Below, one piece after another: positions 6,048-7,899 of a stretch of 7,899 nucleotides of DNA. A program made the position numbers and the translations under genes. This stretch comes from Planctomycetota bacterium. GTDB lineage: Bacteria; Planctomycetota; Phycisphaerae; WQYP01; JAJZKY01. Each line of letters starts with the position of its first letter. Position 1 is the first letter of the stretch. The notes under the pieces are model-generated. The model was not told the DNA's origin, made no database searches, and was given only the letters and a program-made list of their open reading frames with translations. The stretch lies in the NCBI GenBank assembly GCA_021803885.1, contig JAJZKY010000190.1, positions 1 through 7,899 of the forward strand, in the 5' to 3' direction.

Positions 6048-7103
6048 ATGCAGAAACGAATCCACGGCAAAATCACCTTACAAGACATTGCGGACCGCCT
6101 CCACCTCTCCCGGACCACGATTTCCCTGGCGCTGCGCGATCATTCGCGCATCTCCAAACAAACCAAACAACAAGTGCATCGCATTGCCCGCCGGCTTGGA
6201 TACCAACCGGACCAGGTAGCCCGGGCCTTGGTGACTGGCCATTCCAATCTGATTGCGGTGGTTGCGCCGGATACCGGCGACCACTACTATGCGGAAGTCT
6301 TTCGTGGCATTGAAGAGGCGGCTCACATTGCCGGTTATCATGTGTTGCTGGCCAACACTTCGTATGAGCCCCTGGAAGAAGAAGCCCGAATCCGCGATCT
6401 GTTGCATCTAAAAATCGCGGGAATCATTGCGGCGCCAGCCTTTGCCGATGAGAAAGCCGCATTATCCCCGTTCTGGCGAAATCTGAAACGCAACAAGTTT
6501 CCCCTGGTGTTGGTAAACCGCGAATTGGATCCGCCTCCATTTCATCAAGTCACCATTGATAACGCGGGCGGTATCCGGATTGCCATGGAACAGTTGGCCA
6601 AGCTGGGACATCGTCGCGTCGCCTACATTACTGGCATGCCGGAAGTGATCCCCATCCAGCAGCGATTTCAAGCCTTTCGCCGGCTTCGTCCCAAATTTGG
6701 GTTTGATCTCGCCCCCGATCTGATCGAGAAAAGCGAGCACAGCCTGCGGGGCGGATATGAAAGCTGTGCCAGGTTATGGGACCGCCTGGCTCGAAAACCA
6801 ACCGCGATACTCTGTTTCAGCGATGCTCCAAGCATCGGCGTGATGCGTTTTCTTGGAGAACGCAATATCCAAGTGCCCGAACAAGTCTCCGTGCTAGGGT
6901 TTGACGGCACCGACACTTCGGAATTTTCGCGGATCAGCTTGTCCACCGTCGGCACGCCGATGTACGAAATGGGCAAACAGGCTTTTGCCACTTTAGAAGA
7001 AGCCGTAGCCAATCCCAGCAAGCCCATCCGCACCATCGTCCTTCCGGTAAATCTGATCCTGCGGGAATCCGTCGCTTCGCCGAATTTACGCCCGGCCTCC
7101 TGA
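6048..7103 (+). CDS. LacI-family transcriptional regulator
   Basis: The 351-residue protein has the normal family length. The N-terminal helix-turn-helix is at about 10-30 (TLQDIADRLHLSRTTISLAL), followed by helix 3 with RISKQTKQQVHRIARRLGY and the hinge helix QPDQVARAL (53-61), whose Leu61 is at the position that intercalates the operator centre. The periplasmic-binding-protein-like effector domain begins at SNLIAVV (66-72) and ends with the family segment VSVLGFDGTD and STVGTPMYEMGKQA. It probably represses the neighbouring epimerase and aldolase-GH116 genes until a sugar ligand binds. The ligand is unknown. The ATG at 6048 has only a weak purine-rich stretch upstream. Its place as last gene of the rightward cluster, with its own 80-base leader, suggests operon transcription, an extra promoter, or both. 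A palindrome fitting this class of regulator lies at 2926-2937. Confidence 0.93.
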   Translation: MQKRIHGKITLQDIADRLHLSRTTISLALRDHSRISKQTKQQVHRIARRLGYQPDQVARALVTGHSNLIAVVAPDTGDHYYAEVFRGIEEAAHIAGYHVLLANTSYEPLEEEARIRDLLHLKIAGIIAAPAFADEKAALSPFWRNLKRNKFPLVLVNRELDPPPFHQVTIDNAGGIRIAMEQLAKLGHRRVAYITGMPEVIPIQQRFQAFRRLRPKFGFDLAPDLIEKSEHSLRGGYESCARLWDRLARKPTAILCFSDAPSIGVMRFLGERNIQVPEQVSVLGFDGTDTSEFSRISLSTVGTPMYEMGKQAFATLEEAVANPSKPIRTIVLPVNLILRESVASPNLRPAS

Positions 7104-7357
7104 TGAGCTCAGCATCTTTGACCTTGCCGTTTTTCCCATCCGCAAAGTTATTTCCGCCGGCATTTGTCCAGCATTTTAGTGTCGGCGCGGGCACCTTATG
7201 CCCCGTGCTTGCGCGTGGATTGGGTGGAAGATATGGAGAGATATCAGCCCCCATCGAACCGCTGCTGATCCTGATCCGGCGGCTCAAAGGCGAACGCCGC
7301 ATCCAAATGGATTGGCACCCGACAACTCGGATGCTGGAGCTGCCTCCGTACGATTAA
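7103..7357 (+). CDS. Possible small hypothetical ORF (84 aa), doubtful
   Basis: The ATG overlaps the LacI-family stop (TGATG), which could allow translational coupling, but no Shine-Dalgarno is visible and the 84-residue product matches nothing I recognise. The second half (IEPLLILIRRLKGERRIQMD) looks more protein-like than the first. Other frames cover the same bases, and the surrounding region looks degraded, so this may be a chance frame or a relic. Confidence 0.18.
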   Translation: MSSASLTLPFFPSAKLFPPAFVQHFSVGAGTLCPVLARGLGGRYGEISAPIEPLLILIRRLKGERRIQMDWHPTTRMLELPPYD

Positions 7358-7512
7358 GGATTGGGTCTGACGCACCGACGGTCGGTCTGTGACGAGAAGC
7401 TGCACCTCACGCGGAAGGCCAAGACTCGTGCCCCACCTGCGCCAAAGCCTGGTGCCGCGCTTGCCACGCCGTCCGTTGCCCGCGCTGCGGCGCCTCGCCG
7501 GCGGTCACCTGA
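7198..7512 (+). pseudogene. Zinc-ribbon protein relic interrupted by an in-frame TGA
   Basis: One plus-strand frame reads from an ATG at 7198 through an Ala/Pro/Asp-rich stretch to a TGA at 7390-7392, then stays open to a TGA at 7510-7512. The second part encodes three evenly spaced CxxC knuckles (C-x2-C-x4-C-x2-C-x4-C-x2-C, codons 7429-7488; CPTC, CRAC, CPRC), typical of a zinc ribbon. The second part has no start codon of its own. The simplest reading is a remnant of a longer gene ending in a zinc ribbon. Whether the part before the TGA belongs to it is uncertain. The protein family is not recognised. Confidence 0.3.
7374..7386. repeat. Dyad ACCGAC-G-GTCGGT
   Basis: This perfect 6-bp inverted repeat has a one-base centre. 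The loop is too short for an RNA hairpin, so if functional it would be a protein-binding site. It lies in the low-coding region just before the cysteine-rich fragment and has no obvious gene to regulate. Confidence 0.4.
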
Positions 7513-7727
7513 GGCCTCATATCTTCACTGCTTGGCGGGTTATTGCGCCCGTCCCGAATCCAAACCATTCAGGCTAAAATTGCACGGCGAACGTATCCCG
7601 TAAAACGCATGTGCTGCCGGGCAACTTGTCATAACGCCCAATGTGCCATTGACTATAAACAAGCTCGTGCATAACAAGAAATCCATTACCACCAGAAGCG
7701 CGGGCTTTTCGGATGGCTTTAAAAGTT

Positions 7728-7899
7728 TCATCTTCCCATGGCTCGGTTTACCGTGCGCGTGGCGTAATAATCGGGTGATGGCTTATCCTGCCGACGTGCA
7801 GCCAACTCCCGACGTACGACATTCGGATCCGCTCCTGCTTCCAGTCGGTCCTTCACCCAGGCCCAATCGCGTTCAGACTGGCTAAGCGGCCGGCCATCG
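7728..7899 (-). CDS. C-terminal tail of a RepB-like DNA primase / plasmid replication protein (5' end outside window)
   Basis: A minus-strand frame open from the right edge gives 56 residues ending at a TGA (7730-7728). Its sequence includes PLSQSERDWAWVKDRLEAG, then ELAARRQDKPSPDYYATRTV and NRAMGR. The pattern SERDWAWV...L..G.DP..V...LAARR.DKP.P.YYA.RTV.RA is one I associate with the C-terminal end of RepB-type primase-domain proteins on plasmids and integrated elements; this is recalled, not searched. The N-terminal catalytic part would lie to the right of the window. It suggests that a mobile or plasmid-derived element adjoins or overlaps the right end of the window. It could alternatively be a detached fragment, since only the tail is visible. 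Confidence 0.45.
   Translation of the reverse strand, partial: DGRPLSQSERDWAWVKDRLEAGADPNVVRRELAARRQDKPSPDYYATRTVNRAMGR

Larger units (their letters stand above)
7104..7727. other. Low-coding-density region with gene relics
   Basis: About 620 bases between the LacI-family gene and the primase tail contain no convincing intact gene. What can be seen is the doubtful 84-residue frame after lacI, a cysteine-rich zinc-ribbon fragment at 7393-7512, a dyad ACCGAC-G-GTCGGT at 7374-7386, and a more AT-rich stretch around 7600-7720. No clear intrinsic terminator for the LacI-family transcript was found. Confidence 0.6.

Noticed and set aside
7649..7677. TTGACT - 17 bases - TAACAA promoter-like pair on the plus strand
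   Set aside because: The -10 is poor and no plausible plus-strand gene follows; it lies antisense to the primase tail region.
7628..7680. Possible integron attC site (GGGCGTTATGAC and GTTATGC on the minus strand)
   Set aside because: The core-like ends are present, but there is no matching RYYYAAC partner or imperfect palindrome of attC length between them.
7540..7731. 63-residue minus-strand frame with an ATGA overlap to the primase stop
   Set aside because: It has no recognisable domain, no separate Shine-Dalgarno, and an overlapping alternative frame looks equally or more protein-like.
1..7899. tRNA, rRNA, CRISPR array, insertion sequence or riboswitch
   Set aside because: No clover-leaf, repeat-spacer array, transposase motif or known riboswitch core was seen on either strand.

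Overview
The window looks like a chromosomal stretch from a GC-rich bacterium. The mix of genes (large-type cyclase family protein, exported TPR protein, TIM-barrel sugar isomerase, HpcH/HpaI aldolase, GH116-type protein, LacI regulator, RepB-like primase tail) and the overall style suggest Acidobacteriota (Solibacter/Bryobacter-like). That assignment is an impression, not a computed result.

Layout. At 1-464 (minus strand) is the N-terminal part of a metal-dependent cyclase-family hydrolase that runs off the left edge. It diverges from a secreted protein made almost entirely of TPR repeats (554-2053, plus). The TPR gene converges on a sugar-phosphate isomerase/epimerase-type TIM-barrel gene (2050-2919, minus), and the two stop codons share the tetranucleotide CTAG. 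From a 79-bp divergent control region, three genes run rightward: HpcH/HpaI-type aldolase (2999-3802), GH116-like glycoside hydrolase (3829-5967) and LacI-family repressor (6048-7103).

How the genes work together. Epimerase, aldolase, GH116-like protein and repressor form a compact carbohydrate-catabolic locus: a cytoplasmic glycosidase-fold protein that would release a sugar, a TIM-barrel enzyme that would isomerise or epimerise it, an aldolase that would split a 2-keto acid derived from it, and a local one-component regulator. No transporter, kinase, dehydratase or dehydrogenase is in view, so the substrate is unknown. The divergent region holds an A-n-CG-n-T-centred palindrome of the kind LacI-family proteins bind, and a second such palindrome lies between the cyclase and TPR genes.

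The most interesting point is the GH116-like protein. It keeps the family N-terminal signature and the glutamate that aligns with the nucleophile, but the position of the catalytic acid/base Asp is Gly and several glucose-binding positions are replaced. It is either a separate subgroup with altered chemistry or a non-classical member.

From 7104 to the right edge coding density falls sharply. The stretch holds gene relics: a six-cysteine zinc-ribbon reading frame cut off by an in-frame stop, and at the edge the C-terminal tail of a RepB-like primase on the minus strand. This looks like the border of an old mobile or plasmid-derived insertion.
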